A stretch of DNA of 64,000 bases from Histomonas meleagridis (GCA_020186115.1 WSYJ01000178.1:372001-436000); one strand, 5' to 3'; positions 27,887-37,660 are shown, counted from the first letter of the stretch. Made by a program: numbers and translations. The notes: a model not told the origin generated them from the letters alone.

Positions 27887-30664
27887 TTAATCCGCTTCTT
27901 TATCAGAACTTTTACTTTCATCAATGATCGTTAATTCATTTGTATATTGTTCGTCTCCGTCATTAAAATCATTTGTACTTAATTTGCTTTCGCCCAATAA
28001 TTGATTAATAACGTCGTCACTTTCCAATAAACTATTGAACGCATCCATACTAAATCTCTTTTTAGGTGATTCGTTTCTTCTTTCTCTTAATTGAAATCCA
28101 TCAGATTCTTCTTCTTTATTGTCTTCTTCATTATTATTATTATTAGTTTCAACAGATTTGCTTGGATCTTCCTTGTTATCGCTGTCACTTTTTGTAATGT
28201 TTTCATTATTTGAGTGAATTTCACCATCATCTTCATGCGTTTCGTTTGCTAACGATTTATTTGGATCTTCTTCGTTATCATTACTATCACTTTTGCTTGC
28301 TGATGAATTACTTTGTTCTTCCTTATCTTTACCAACGGTTTCACTTGACGATGATTTGTTTGGTTCATCTTCGCCATCATTATTTATTGTATTTTGTTCA
28401 TTGTTATTAACAATTTCGTCTGATTTAACTGATTCCTCTTCTTCATTTGTATTATCATGTTTTACAATTTGTTCTTTATTTTCATCTGATTTATGAATTG
28501 GTTCTTCGTCGTCATTACCATTTGTTTCGCTCGTGACAATTTGCTCTTTATTTTCATCAGGTTTGAGAATTGTTTCTTCTTCATTACAACTTGTTTTTTC
28601 TTTACTTTGTTCTTCTTCATTATTTGTTTTAATTTTTTCATTATATATCACTTCTTCTCTATTTGTTATGATTTCTTCGTTTACTTTATTTTTGTTTGTT
28701 TCTTCTTTACTTATATTTTTTATTGTCTTCTTTCGCTTATTTGTGTTCACTTTCCTTTTAACTTTAATTATTTTCTTTGAAGTTTTATTTACGCGTTTTG
28801 TTTTCACGATTTTCTTTGGATGTTTTTTGTTGTCGTTTTTAATTTCTTTTTCTTTCTCATTACTTTGTTCCATTGTAACATTATTTGTTTCATTTTCTGA
28901 TTTCGATTCTTCTTCTTTATTAGAATCAGAATCCGATTGTTCGCTATCACTATCGATAAGTTCTATTTCTTCTTCTTCGTTATTAATTATAATTTCTATT
29001 TCATTTTCTTGTGAATTCATTGCTTCAATATTTTCATTATTATTTTGTATTTCTTCTTCTTCATTTGTTTCTGTTTTACGTTGAATTACTTCTGTTCCAT
29101 TAATATCTTCTTCAGTTTTATCTTGTTGTTGCGAATCGGATATTTTCGATTTTTGCTTTGATGGAATTTGTTTGTTACTACTGTTCCCTTCACTGATAGA
29201 AGAGAATTCGTCATTCGATTTACAGTCAGATGGATTCGGATGTTCGGGTAAAATAGAAAACTTAAGTTCAGATAGTGCATAGTTCTCAACTTCGAGTGGA
29301 AGAAACGCTTCTCTTCTTTTCTTGGAAACCATATTTTTCCTTGTCTCAAGGTTTTTATATTCACTAAACAAATCAGATACTTGTTCAAGTTTTGATGAAA
29401 ATGTTTTGAATTCTTTCATTATGTCATCGGATAATATTTCATCATCATTTAAAAGTCGATATTTATCCATTAAACTTATGATATTTGGTTCAAATTTATA
29501 TCGTTTTGTGTCTTTAAGTGAAATATTACTTGAACCTTTAGTTGAAAATAATACTTTCCCAAATCGTGATTCTTCCATTAAATATAAAACTCCATCTTTA
29601 ATCCGTAATTCTTGCGCTATACGTGATGGAACACCAAATGCTTTCGTATAAAATAAAAATAAAAATAATAAAAATTCAATTTCAAGATTAAGATTTGACG
29701 ATGTGTTTTGGAAAAGTGCTATCGCAAAAAGTGGAATAAACGTGCGATTTAAGGAGGGGTCTGTTTGAATTCCTCCGAAAATTTGTACAAATTCAAGAAG
29801 AAGGAAATATGTTGTGACAGGTAAATAACAAATGATTACAGAGGCAAGCTCAAGCTTTTCAATGTCAGAAGGAGCTTGCATAGATTTGATGATTAAATCA
29901 TGAAGTGATGGTGGAATTAACGGAATTTCACTCGAGGAAATTAACATTAAAACAAAAGAAAAAAGTTCGCTATGATGAAAACATGATAGAGACTTCCCAT
30001 TTTCAAAAGCAGAAAACATTTCATTGATTTTTTCTTTGGTAAGTTTGACTAATTCTAATCCATTCTTTTTACGAGATTGAATTAAAACTAAGGCATTCCG
30101 CATGGATTGTGTGAGAAAAAAGCTTGGGAGTGTTTCAAGAATCATACTTGATGCTTCTTGTGGGAAAAAATTTGCTGTAAATAATATCCGTGGTAAAAAA
30201 ATATTAACATTTTTTATAACGATATGGCCAACTGGTGGAGGCATATTGTTGTTGCATATTTGATTTGTTTTTGGATCAAAAGTAATGTAATAATGGTTTG
30301 ATGATAAATCAAGTGAAAAACAATAAATTGCAATAGCCATTAATTCGCTTAATGGTCTCTTCATATCGAAATCAATTTTTGAAACTCTATTTTCATAATA
30401 TACGTGAATTCTGGTAACTTCCGACTCCCTGATTGTAAAATAATCATAAGGAGAAGAAAAAAGATCTGAACATGACATTTCATTTGGGAGCATGATAAAA
30501 TTATGATTTCTTCCAAAAAGACTGAACTTTGAATATTGTTTAATTCCATAATTTAAAAGCACTCTACTTATAAGATCTGTTACTTCTTCGTCAAAATTTA
30601 ATTCTGTTTCTGCAATTGTACTTAAAAATGGAATATCAATGTAGATTCGCGTGTGTGGTTTCAT
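27887..30664 (-). CDS. RhoGAP-like protein with long acidic disordered tail
   Basis: A 925-residue protein. Residues about 170-330 resemble a RhoGAP domain: LPSFFLTQSMRNAL, then SELFSFVLMLISSSEIPLIPPSLH (the xLxLxLRELPEPLIP-type helix) and a helix ending near LLLEFVQIFGGI. The usual GxFRxxG arginine-finger loop is not recognisable, so GAP activity is doubtful. The first 140 residues look beta-rich and may be a ubiquitin-like or FERM-like fold. Residues about 480-925 are low complexity, mostly Glu, Asn, Asp, Lys and Ser, with one basic patch (KKIVKTKRVNKTSKK). The tail repeats phrases such as NNNEEDPNKS. Role probably in small GTPase signalling. Confidence 0.6.
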   Translation of the reverse strand: MKPHTRIYIDIPFLSTIAETELNFDEEVTDLISRVLLNYGIKQYSKFSLFGRNHNFIMLPNEMSCSDLFSSPYDYFTIRESEVTRIHVYYENRVSKIDFDMKRPLSELMAIAIYCFSLDLSSNHYYITFDPKTNQICNNNMPPPVGHIVIKNVNIFLPRILFTANFFPQEASSMILETLPSFFLTQSMRNALVLIQSRKKNGLELVKLTKEKINEMFSAFENGKSLSCFHHSELFSFVLMLISSSEIPLIPPSLHDLIIKSMQAPSDIEKLELASVIICYLPVTTYFLLLEFVQIFGGIQTDPSLNRTFIPLFAIALFQNTSSNLNLEIEFLLFLFLFYTKAFGVPSRIAQELRIKDGVLYLMEESRFGKVLFSTKGSSNISLKDTKRYKFEPNIISLMDKYRLLNDDEILSDDIMKEFKTFSSKLEQVSDLFSEYKNLETRKNMVSKKRREAFLPLEVENYALSELKFSILPEHPNPSDCKSNDEFSSISEGNSSNKQIPSKQKSKISDSQQQDKTEEDINGTEVIQRKTETNEEEEIQNNNENIEAMNSQENEIEIIINNEEEEIELIDSDSEQSDSDSNKEEESKSENETNNVTMEQSNEKEKEIKNDNKKHPKKIVKTKRVNKTSKKIIKVKRKVNTNKRKKTIKNISKEETNKNKVNEEIITNREEVIYNEKIKTNNEEEQSKEKTSCNEEETILKPDENKEQIVTSETNGNDDEEPIHKSDENKEQIVKHDNTNEEEESVKSDEIVNNNEQNTINNDGEDEPNKSSSSETVGKDKEEQSNSSASKSDSNDNEEDPNKSLANETHEDDGEIHSNNENITKSDSDNKEDPSKSVETNNNNNEEDNKEEESDGFQLRERRNESPKKRFSMDAFNSLLESDDVINQLLGESKLSTNDFNDGDEQYTNELTIIDESKSSDKEAD

Positions 30665-30992
30665 ATGGCTTCAATTTATTGGCTTTTTGAATGCTTTATA
30701 ACTTTTCAAAGCAAGACCGCCAAATAATTCATTGTTTACATACATTGAGTAAACATTGGAATTTACTGTAAATAAAAACGTTTATTTATCTTCTCTTCGA
30801 TATTTTTTTAAGATTTCAGTTTTAAGCAATTTTTTAAGACATATCCAAATATCATATACAGAAAACATAAGTAATACAAAAGCATACTTATATCATAACT
30901 ATTAATGAAATCAGATGGGAACTTATTTTTATAAAAAACTGCGTATCATCAAATAAAAAAAATTCAGATAGGCTTTAATATTATATAAAAAT

Positions 30993-31898
30993 TCAGTTAT
31001 TGCTATCACGGATAGCTTCAAAAATATTAATCAAATTTTGAATTCCTGGCAAAATATCATCTTCGCAATCACTCACATTTTCGTTGAATTCTCCTGCTAA
31101 TTTGTTTATGTTTAAGTATGTTTTTGCGAAGTCTAGAAGTCTGCATTCTTTTTTAGTATCATCATCTTCATCATAAACAAGTAAAACAGAAGAACTGTAC
31201 ATGCGCGCGTTTGCTTCCCTCCTCAGTTTCTGCAATGCGCTCTTCAGTTTTTTGAGCTTTTCAATGAAGAATGGGAATTTTTTGGTATCGTGAAAGAAAT
31301 CGAGTAAAAATTCTTTAAGCTCATCCTCTGTACAATTGTTTCCGAAGTCTCTTTCGACAAAGTTTGCATTTTCTGTAATTGGCCATTTATCTGGATTATG
31401 ACTATACCACATTGCAGCGCGAACTTTAAATTTTAGTTTGCCTGTTGTGCCTGATTCAGCTTTCTTTCGCATGTGTGCTACTTTTTCTGGATTAGCTCCA
31501 AGAGCCCATGTTCTTCCGCCAAGTTTGATATCTAAAACAGCAGGTTTAGTAAATCCATCAGCAATATCACGCATTAGTATATACGGTGTGCTCGTTAAAG
31601 TTGGTGTACTTAATTCTTTTCTAATTTTAAGTCTTATTTCTGGATTTTTGATTGATATAGAACCTGCATCCTTTTCCTCGACAAAACCCTCTACCTTTGG
31701 AACAAGATTTTTAGGCACAACACAATGACTGTTGTCAAGATAATCCAAATAGAAATTAAGCTCTCTGATAATCCTACACTTCTTTGCAATAATTCCTTCG
31801 CGGAATGGAATTATGACTCCTTCATGGCCAAATATTCGAGACCTTAGCATCGTTTTGGGGTTGTTATCTACATGAAGAGTAACATCGACTGTGGACAT
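30993..31898 (-). CDS. Inositol polyphosphate kinase (IPK/IPMK/IP6K family)
   Basis: The 301-residue product has the family signature PAVLDIKLG (PxxxDxKxG, about residue 115-125), where the Asp and Lys contact inositol phosphate and ATP. RLLDFAKTY near the C-terminus corresponds to the metal-binding S/DFA motif. The family phosphorylates inositol phosphates in the cytosol and nucleus; which isomer is used cannot be read. An upstream in-frame ATG at 32054 would add 52 residues that look like non-coding hydrophobic sequence, so the ATG at 31898 (MSTVDVTLHV) is chosen. The gene stands alone with AT-rich flanks. Confidence 0.88.
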   Translation of the reverse strand: MSTVDVTLHVDNNPKTMLRSRIFGHEGVIIPFREGIIAKKCRIIRELNFYLDYLDNSHCVVPKNLVPKVEGFVEEKDAGSISIKNPEIRLKIRKELSTPTLTSTPYILMRDIADGFTKPAVLDIKLGGRTWALGANPEKVAHMRKKAESGTTGKLKFKVRAAMWYSHNPDKWPITENANFVERDFGNNCTEDELKEFLLDFFHDTKKFPFFIEKLKKLKSALQKLRREANARMYSSSVLLVYDEDDDTKKECRLLDFAKTYLNINKLAGEFNENVSDCEDDILPGIQNLINIFEAIRDSNN

Positions 31899-32447
31899 TT
31901 CGGTGTATTTTTCGTTTGGGAATTTGAATGCCTTCAAAAATTTATACTTTTGTATACATTCAAAATTGAGAATAAACAACACAAAAAACCGGGTATTTGA
32001 ATGAAAAATATAATTGTGGCACTTTTTTAAAAACATCTCCGTTAATATGGTCAAAATAATTTGAGGGGCGTTTCAAAAGTTTTGGGTAAAAATCACAGAC
32101 AAAACAAAAAATTAATTTATTCTGCAAACATCTTGGAACCCTATAGTTTTATACTCGAAATGCGTAATATAATAACTGTGTTGTTTATTTTTTCTATATA
32201 GGATTTCGAAAAATTTCATCAAAATTTTAATTTGTTTTGGTTGCCATAGTGAAGAATTCTTTGAAATGAAACTGAATACAATTCGATAAAATCCATGTTT
32301 ATGATGTAATGTAAATGATATGTATAAATTTTAAAATTAAATGGGAAAAAAAGGAAATGACAAAGAAGGGAAAAAATAGAACATATTTATTTTAGAAAAG
32401 GAAGCCAAGTTATAAGTTATAACTTCTAATCTCAAAAAAAAATTGAA

Positions 32448-33026
32448 TTAATACAATTCTTCAAAATCAGTTTTTTCATCAAGATAATCAGTGGTAAAAT
32501 CATAAAGAGGGAGATCAATTATTTGTCTATTTCTCCTTTGTCCATATTTCTCGATTTCGGTTTTAATTTTTGGATTTACTTTTGAAGTATATGGATCAAT
32601 GATTCTGGTATCACATATCCTTTTCAGAAGTTTTTGGGTTTTGTAGTTAGATAACATATTCTTCTCATCATCCCAAATTCTATGTTCCCAAAATTCTGGA
32701 ATATGCTGCTCTGGGATAATAAATGTATAACCCTGTGCCTTTTGCTCATTTATTTGAATGTCTTTAGGACAGTTTCCACTGAGTTCAAGTAATTGAGCAG
32801 GATCTTTGTAATTTGGAATTTTTCCAGTAATAATTTGGTTTTCAAGTGCCTCCAAAAGTTTGTGTGTTTCTATGTAATCAAAGTCTGTTATTTTATTGTG
32901 GTTTTTGTTGGTTTCATTTGGTTCTGCGATTTTCCATTGAGGTGTTTTAATATCAATTTTTTCCTCTAATATATCAAGAGTAGGTTCTTGGTTATCGGAA
33001 CTACTTTCTGTGTAGTTTTTATCCAT
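32448..33026 (-). CDS. Uncharacterised acidic protein
   Basis: A 192-residue hydrophilic protein with no recognised domain. It contains ALENQIITGKIPNYKDPAQ and FIIPEQHIPEFWEHRIWDD, which look like short folded motifs, and ends TTDYLDEKTDFEELY. The start at 33026 (MDKNYTES) is chosen over 33131 because a Myb-type motif (TTTAAACGGT, minus strand) and an Inr-like TCACTTCTTCTCATGA lie between them, in the order expected for a promoter. Confidence 0.7.
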   Translation of the reverse strand: MDKNYTESSSDNQEPTLDILEEKIDIKTPQWKIAEPNETNKNHNKITDFDYIETHKLLEALENQIITGKIPNYKDPAQLLELSGNCPKDIQINEQKAQGYTFIIPEQHIPEFWEHRIWDDEKNMLSNYKTQKLLKRICDTRIIDPYTSKVNPKIKTEIEKYGQRRNRQIIDLPLYDFTTDYLDEKTDFEELY

Positions 33027-33039
33027 ATTTTTTTGCTTT

Positions 33040-33072
33040 CTCATGAGAAGAAGTGAACAAATAGACCGTTTA
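33040..33072 (-). promoter_or_regulatory. Myb-type motif plus Inr-like element that sets the 33026 start
   Basis: Minus strand: TTTAAACGGTCT about 40 bp before the ATG, then TCACTTCTTCTCATGA about 16-30 bp before it. The latter fits the published T. vaginalis Inr pattern (TCA, pyrimidine, T/A) as I recall it. Confidence 0.6.
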
Positions 33073-33231
33073 AACATACGGGAACGTTTATTAGTGATCC
33101 GTTTATTTTCCAAAATGTTATTGGCTGCCAATACTTAAGTGAGAACTATGTAATTGAAATTTTTCAGGTCAATCTACAACATCATAAATTGTGGTAATAA
33201 GCTTAGATATTTTGAATTTATTTTTTTTTCA

Positions 33232-33720
33232 TTCCACATTTGTTTTTATACCAATTTTTTTGCATCCTTTTTCATGAAGTAAATCACATATTTTATTTTC
33301 ATTTTCATCGGATGGAATTTGTTTGTTTCATTTGCATATTCCAATAATGAATGAATAATTTCATCATTTCCGCCTGCAATTACATATTTATCTGTGTTAT
33401 ATACATTTACATCATTCATGAGCAAATATTTAAAACATTTTATTGATCCAAAAAATGCTGTATAATAAATTTATTAATGAATGAGTTTGAATTTTTTTCA
33501 TTTACAAATGAACGTCTTTCATTAATTGATGGTTCAATTGAATGTCTTATGAAGTTCCCAATTATTTCTTGAAAGTTATTCATAATTTTCATGCATATTC
33601 TTATAAAATGGCAATCTCTTATTATCAAGATATTGTGCAACATAATTTGTCTTTATTCTTAACCAATAGAAGAATCTATGAAACCTCCAAATTCATATAT
33701 GGCAGGGTATCATTTTTATT
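33232..33720 (-). pseudogene. Decayed ankyrin/DUF3447-type gene fragment
   Basis: Minus-strand translation gives collinear pieces in different frames: RHSIEPSINERRSF and FVNEKNSNSFINKF, then TAFFGSIKCFKYLLMND, then YVIAGGNDEIIHSLLEY. FFGSIKCFKYL and AGGNDEIIHLLE-like strings are typical of the DUF3447/ankyrin proteins that are amplified in trichomonads. A frameshift lies near 33460 and no start is seen, so this is a relic. The surrounding gap 33132-33975 shows nothing else. Confidence 0.65.
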
Positions 33721-33975
33721 TTAGTATTTATTTCTTATATGAAGCTAAGATAAAGGTTGTAATCATCTATGTGTGAAATGAGTGCTGAATGAATAAATAT
33801 ACAAGTATATGTTTAAGCAGTGATCTGTGTATACGTTTATACTTCTCAATAATCGGATTATTTTCCATATAAAAACTTTCATTTCGCTTCTGCTTTATGA
33901 ACAAAACAAGTCTACATATAGGTAGTAGTTTGTTATTTGTAAAATAAAAGAAGATTTTTTATTAAATTTACTAGG

Positions 33976-34491
33976 TTAAATATTGAGATTTGCTGCAATG
34001 ATTTCCTTTTCAGCATCAGGATACTGAGGAATCAAGTCGACAGCGTGCCCGTGTTCAAAATCTTCATCTTCATATCCAGGAAAACAAGTTGCCCCGTATA
34101 GTCCCCATGAACCAGGCGATTGATCAAGCAGAGCAGTTGCTTGCCATGCCCCTGCAGGAATAATGCTTTGTGGTCGTTGGCCAGCCTTCAAATCAGGGCC
34201 AATAATATGTTTTTCCCAATGTCCATCAGGATAAAGAATAATTTGCACAACTGGATTTCCAGCATGGTAGTGCCAAATTTCATCACTTTTTATTCGATGC
34301 CATGATGAGACATGATTACTTTCAATTCCATAATAAATCGAAGTTCCACAATGACGGACTTTTTCGGTTTTTGCTAATACCTTGCATTGATATATCCTAT
34401 TAAAGTTACCACCTTCAATTTCAAGCCTTTCAAGTCCAAGAATTTGCTTAACTTCGTCAAATGTTAGGTTTAGATTTGTATTTGAACTCAT
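33976..34491 (-). CDS. DUF985-family cupin
   Basis: A 171-residue single-domain protein with cupin motifs: GTSIYYGI, then WHRIKSDEIWHYHAGNPV, VQIILYPDGHW, and a second conserved strand PAGAWQATALLDQSPGSWGLYGATCFPGYEDEDFE split over the C-terminal half. Histidines and the acidic tail motif (GYEDEDFE) match the DUF985/YML079w-like family, whose substrate is not firmly established. These proteins are mostly bacterial and fungal, so lateral acquisition is plausible. ATG 34491 (MSSNTNL) is preferred; 34566 adds 25 poorly conserved residues. Confidence 0.88.
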   Translation of the reverse strand: MSSNTNLNLTFDEVKQILGLERLEIEGGNFNRIYQCKVLAKTEKVRHCGTSIYYGIESNHVSSWHRIKSDEIWHYHAGNPVVQIILYPDGHWEKHIIGPDLKAGQRPQSIIPAGAWQATALLDQSPGSWGLYGATCFPGYEDEDFEHGHAVDLIPQYPDAEKEIIAANLNI

Positions 34492-34817
34492 TTGGACGAA
34501 CGTTCCAAAGAAACCTCCAATTTTCAATGATTTATTTGATAAGGAAATTTGTTGTTGTTTTAACAAACATCAAAACTACCAAAGATAAAAAAAATTTACC
34601 TTTGTGATTTGGGGAAAGAATTTAATTTTTAAAATTATTAATTGTGTTACTATTTTGAAAAAATTTTTATCGAGATCTTTACAATAATTAATTACTTCTG
34701 AAGAAGTAGATAACAAAAATGTTGAATCAAAATATTCAGCTCTTTACCAAACATTTTCATTATGAAGGTAAAATGTACTTCAAAATTAAGAAAAGAAAAT
34801 TCATGAAATTGAGATGT

Positions 34818-35396
34818 TTATGTTAATGCAGTAGCTTCTCCCTTGACTTGTTCTGCAATATTTGGAGGGCATGGAATACCAATTTCACCAAAGATTTGTG
34901 CATATTGGGCAGCTGTTTCTTCTTCAAGATCGGTTTCATCGTCTTCCCAAATGTCATCCATGGCTTCGTCGACCATTTCTCCCTTCATGTCCATCATTTC
35001 GTTTTCCATCATGAACTTTTGCATGATCATTTGCATTTGTGGAACATTAACCATTCTGTTAAGTTGATGCATAGCTTGTGCTGCACCCTTGAGTGCTTTG
35101 TTAACACCTGCTTGAGCCTTGATTGTTTCAATTCGAAGACCAAGACTTTCCATTTGAGATCCGAGCTTTAAGAATTTCTTCATAGCCTGACGATTGCGGA
35201 CCAAGTCCTTTGCAATAATCATGACTGATTCGGTTTCTCCCTTTGCAGCTAATTTCTTCATTTCGGATTTCATTTTAGTTTCTTGAGCTTGTAAGCGTGA
35301 TCTTTCGCGTTCAATCTCACGGCATGACCTACGGAGTGATTGCTTGAATTGCTTAAGTTTTTCTTCTGGCGTGACTCTCTTTCCGAATAAACCCAT
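34818..35396 (-). CDS. VPS2: ESCRT-III subunit CHMP2/Vps2
   Basis: The 192-residue protein begins MGLFGKRVTPEEKLKQ, as CHMP2A/Vps2 proteins do, followed by the basic helix with LRRSCREIERERSRLQAQE, then IAKDLVRNRQAMKKF, MNRMVNVPQ-like (LNRMVNVPQMQMIMQ) and the acidic MDMKGEMVDEAMDDIWEDD. It ends soon after, without an obvious basic MIM1 helix of the LxxRLxxL type. ESCRT-III filaments remodel endosomal and other membranes. The ATG 35396 is chosen; upstream are TCATTTTCTAAC (Inr-like) and two AACCGT motifs at about 17-34 bp. Confidence 0.93.
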   Translation of the reverse strand: MGLFGKRVTPEEKLKQFKQSLRRSCREIERERSRLQAQETKMKSEMKKLAAKGETESVMIIAKDLVRNRQAMKKFLKLGSQMESLGLRIETIKAQAGVNKALKGAAQAMHQLNRMVNVPQMQMIMQKFMMENEMMDMKGEMVDEAMDDIWEDDETDLEEETAAQYAQIFGEIGIPCPPNIAEQVKGEATALT

Positions 35397-35412
35397 GTTA
35401 GAAAATGACAAA

Positions 35413-35430
35413 TAACCGTTTCAAAACCGT
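35413..35430 (-). promoter_or_regulatory. Two Myb-type motifs before CHMP2
   Basis: Minus strand: GACGGTTTTGAAACGGTTAT, giving two ACGGTT cores 17-34 bp upstream of the ATG at 35396, followed by the Inr-like TCATTTTCTAAC. Confidence 0.5.
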
Positions 35431-35603
35431 CAGCTTGATTTGTTATGAAAAAGTTCATTGCTATCAAATTTCATTGAAAAATTGAATTGTTTACTTCACC
35501 GAATTTTTTATCTAAATCTTAAGAGATTCATATTCTTTTTCGACCGGATTTAGGATTTGCAAAAATCGATCAGCAAATACGTAAAATTTAGGTTCTTATT
35601 TTC

Positions 35604-35729
35604 ATGGAAAGATTACTTGAAAGTGTTAAATATTTAAAGAAGATTTTGGATGAGAATTTCGCATTGTTTGATTATCAACGTATTCTTTTATATCAACATC
35701 GAACATATTTTAATATGAAATTCGTGTAA
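35604..35729 (+). CDS. Small 41-codon ORF, uncertain
   Basis: ATG at 35604 follows CTTATTTTC (Inr-like) and opens a 41-residue helical peptide (MERLLESVKYLKKILDEN...) that ends at TAA 35727-35729. No family is recognised. It could be a real small gene, or the N-terminal remnant of an ankyrin-type gene. The rest of the 35430-35903 gap is AT-rich and empty. Confidence 0.3.
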   Translation: MERLLESVKYLKKILDENFALFDYQRILLYQHRTYFNMKFV

Positions 35730-35903
35730 GACAGCACTGATACTAAAAAAAATTTTTAAGATCTTCAGTATGATTATTCCGAATTAATTTTTTTTAAATA
35801 ATTAATTTAAAAAATAAATACAAACAAAACAATTTTTTAATATTTAAGAGAAGTTCATTAAAAAAATTGAAGCATGAGAACATAGGGAATATATATGTAA
35901 ATT

Positions 35904-36284
35904 TTAATTTGATAATATGTCAAAAAGAATCGAAAAACCGAGTGTTGAAATAACAAAGCTAATAAAGCGATATCTCTGCCATAACGAAAGTGTAAAATAA
36001 ATGTATGAGAGAAAATATGAAAGGAAAATGAGCCAAACTGTTGTTGGATAAATTGTGTACCACCTATCTGGTGTTATTTTCTGTGAAGGTCTTGGACGTA
36101 TAACGCACCTAAAATAGTTAAGTACATATGCTGAAGTTGCGAAGATTGCGAGCCAAATAGCTTTGGCAATATATTGGTATTCTTTGCTATATGATAACAT
36201 GTTCGGGATAACATCAAAGTATGTAATTAAAATGACAAAAGAAAAAATTGAAAATAAGATTTTTGCTATCCTTACAAGTTTCAT
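35904..36284 (-). CDS. Small multi-pass membrane protein
   Basis: A 126-residue protein from ATG 36284 (MKLVRIAKIL) with about four hydrophobic segments: ILFSIFSFVILITYF, YIAKAIWLAIFATSAYVL, TTVWLIFLSYFLSYIYFTL and FISFVISTLGFSILF. A short basic loop (CVIRPRPSQKITPDRW) follows the second. No family is recognised. The upstream open frame to 36341 starts with a non-ATG codon and is not used. TAACCGCC lies 4-11 bp upstream, as for the ICMT-like gene. Confidence 0.65.
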   Translation of the reverse strand: MKLVRIAKILFSIFSFVILITYFDVIPNMLSYSKEYQYIAKAIWLAIFATSAYVLNYFRCVIRPRPSQKITPDRWYTIYPTTVWLIFLSYFLSYIYFTLSLWQRYRFISFVISTLGFSILFDILSN

Positions 36285-36287
36285 TAT

Positions 36288-36295
36288 GGCGGTTA
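36288..36295 (-). promoter_or_regulatory. TAACCGCC element before a membrane-protein gene
   Basis: The minus-strand context CTTATAACCGCCATA-ATG is the near twin of the element at 18809-18816. Confidence 0.4.
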
Positions 36296-36912
36296 TAAGA
36301 TTAAAAAAACATAGCGTCAGTGGATCGAACCAGAGCCCCAATTCAAAAATGCAATTCTTTTTGCATATATTCGTATACGCACGTTTTTTATGAATTCATT
36401 CAAGAACATATATGTTTTCTTTCTCCAATATAAAATCATTTTTCAATAAAATGCCTTTCTCTTTTTCATTTTTAACAAGTTATTAATAATCATTAATGAT
36501 AATATAAGACGATAGAGAAAGATATTTAAACGATAAGGATTGAGTATTCAACAACAAAAACTTGTAACATATTCATTAAATATATATAACTATTATAGTG
36601 GAAAAAAGTGTTTCGATAATAGAAATAATTGATAAAGATCTTGAAATACAATTATTCATTAATCTATTGAATACATTTTTTATAATGGACCTATGTACCC
36701 TCCAAAATAATTTAATATATAGTTTTAGTATTATTAAATATGGCTGATCAACAACATTAAATATGCTTGATCAAGTCAGAATATCTTGAGAAGAACAACA
36801 CATTATCTTCTATATAGCTAAAATAACTTTTTATGTAGTCAAACGGTTTTCGATCATTGAATTTTTAGAATGATTGTGTAAATTTCATTATAAGTTTTCA
36901 TCTGTAAGTAAA

Positions 36913-37260
36913 ATGTTTGAAAGTATAAAATATTTTGAGGCAACTCGCACTTTATTCATTATTATTATTTTAGGCATTCGTAATACAGCTTATGTATTTG
37001 TTAATAATATTTTTCAAAAATTCTTTCCACTTTTGCAACAAGTTAATCAACTTCATTTAAAGAAAGATTCGGGCAGAAGGTTTCAACAACAAGCATATTG
37101 CAATTTTATTACATCATTATTATATATAACATCATATACAAAATATTTATGTATAATATATCTGAGTATATTAAATATATATGTATATAACATATCTGTG
37201 TATAACATCATGCATAACATATTTATGTATTGCATTTTCATTGTGTTTAACATTTATTAA
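36913..37260 (+). CDS. Doubtful hydrophobic ORF
   Basis: ATG 36913 opens 115 codons. The first half (FEATRTLFIIIILGIRNTAY, then FFPLLQQVNQ and LKKDSGRRFQQQAY) looks protein-like. The second half is translated from an AT-rich degenerate repeat (TATATAACAT-type) and is probably not coding. It could be a decayed mobile or ankyrin-type gene. Not recognised. Confidence 0.2.
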   Translation: MFESIKYFEATRTLFIIIILGIRNTAYVFVNNIFQKFFPLLQQVNQLHLKKDSGRRFQQQAYCNFITSLLYITSYTKYLCIIYLSILNIYVYNISVYNIMHNIFMYCIFIVFNIY

Positions 37261-37331
37261 ATATTATATTATTATACATACATTATAAGATGTAACATCA
37301 TATATAACACATTCATTGTATATAAAATATT

Positions 37332-37370
37332 ATAAGTTATTAAAAAATATGATAAGTTATTAAAAAATAT
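37332..37370 (+). repeat. Two-copy 20-bp tandem repeat in an AT-rich stretch
   Basis: ATAAGTTATTAAAAAATAT occurs at 37332-37350 and 37352-37370. It follows about 200 bp of degenerate TATATAACAT/TGTGTATAACATCAT repeats. Confidence 0.7.
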
Positions 37371-37394
37371 CTTTCATATAAAATTTTATGATTA

Positions 37395-37660
37395 ATCATT
37401 TTTCTCAAAATCTTCAGCGATTCTTGTTAAAAGATTGTTAAAAATTTCTTCTAGATCAATTTCATAATTTTTTATCACATTTTAAAATTTGTGCAACAGA
37501 ATCTAAACAACAAATGTACGAATTCATATTCCAATTCACTATTTTGAAAACAGCTTCTTCAAAATGAATACTTTATTTAAATTTGTCAAAAAAATTAACA
37601 AATGTTTTATTGGGCTGCAGATGCCCTTATCTAGAAACATTTTACATGGAAATGAATTAA
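37395..37660 (-). pseudogene. Decayed coding fragment of unknown family
   Basis: Minus-strand pieces in different frames read CKMFLDKGICSPIKHLLI, then EAVFKIVNWNMNSYICC and LDSVAQILKCDKK, then YEIDLEEIFNNLLTRIAEDFEKND before TAA. The continuity across frames suggests a frameshifted gene. The family is not recognised; an ankyrin-type C-terminus is possible. Confidence 0.3.

Noticed and set aside
27603-27927. Long Phe-rich and Lys-rich ORFs over the poly(A) tract
   Set aside because: They are translations of the homopolymer on both strands, without protein-like flanks.
28210-29084. Plus-strand Ser/Leu/Phe-rich ORFs opposite the RhoGAP-like gene
   Set aside because: They are complements of the GAA/GAT-rich acidic repeat codons of the real minus-strand gene.
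36300-36345. tRNA-like T-arm (GGTTCGATCC on the minus strand) followed by a T run
   Set aside because: The five bases on either side of the loop do not pair, and no anticodon or D arm is found at the right distance.
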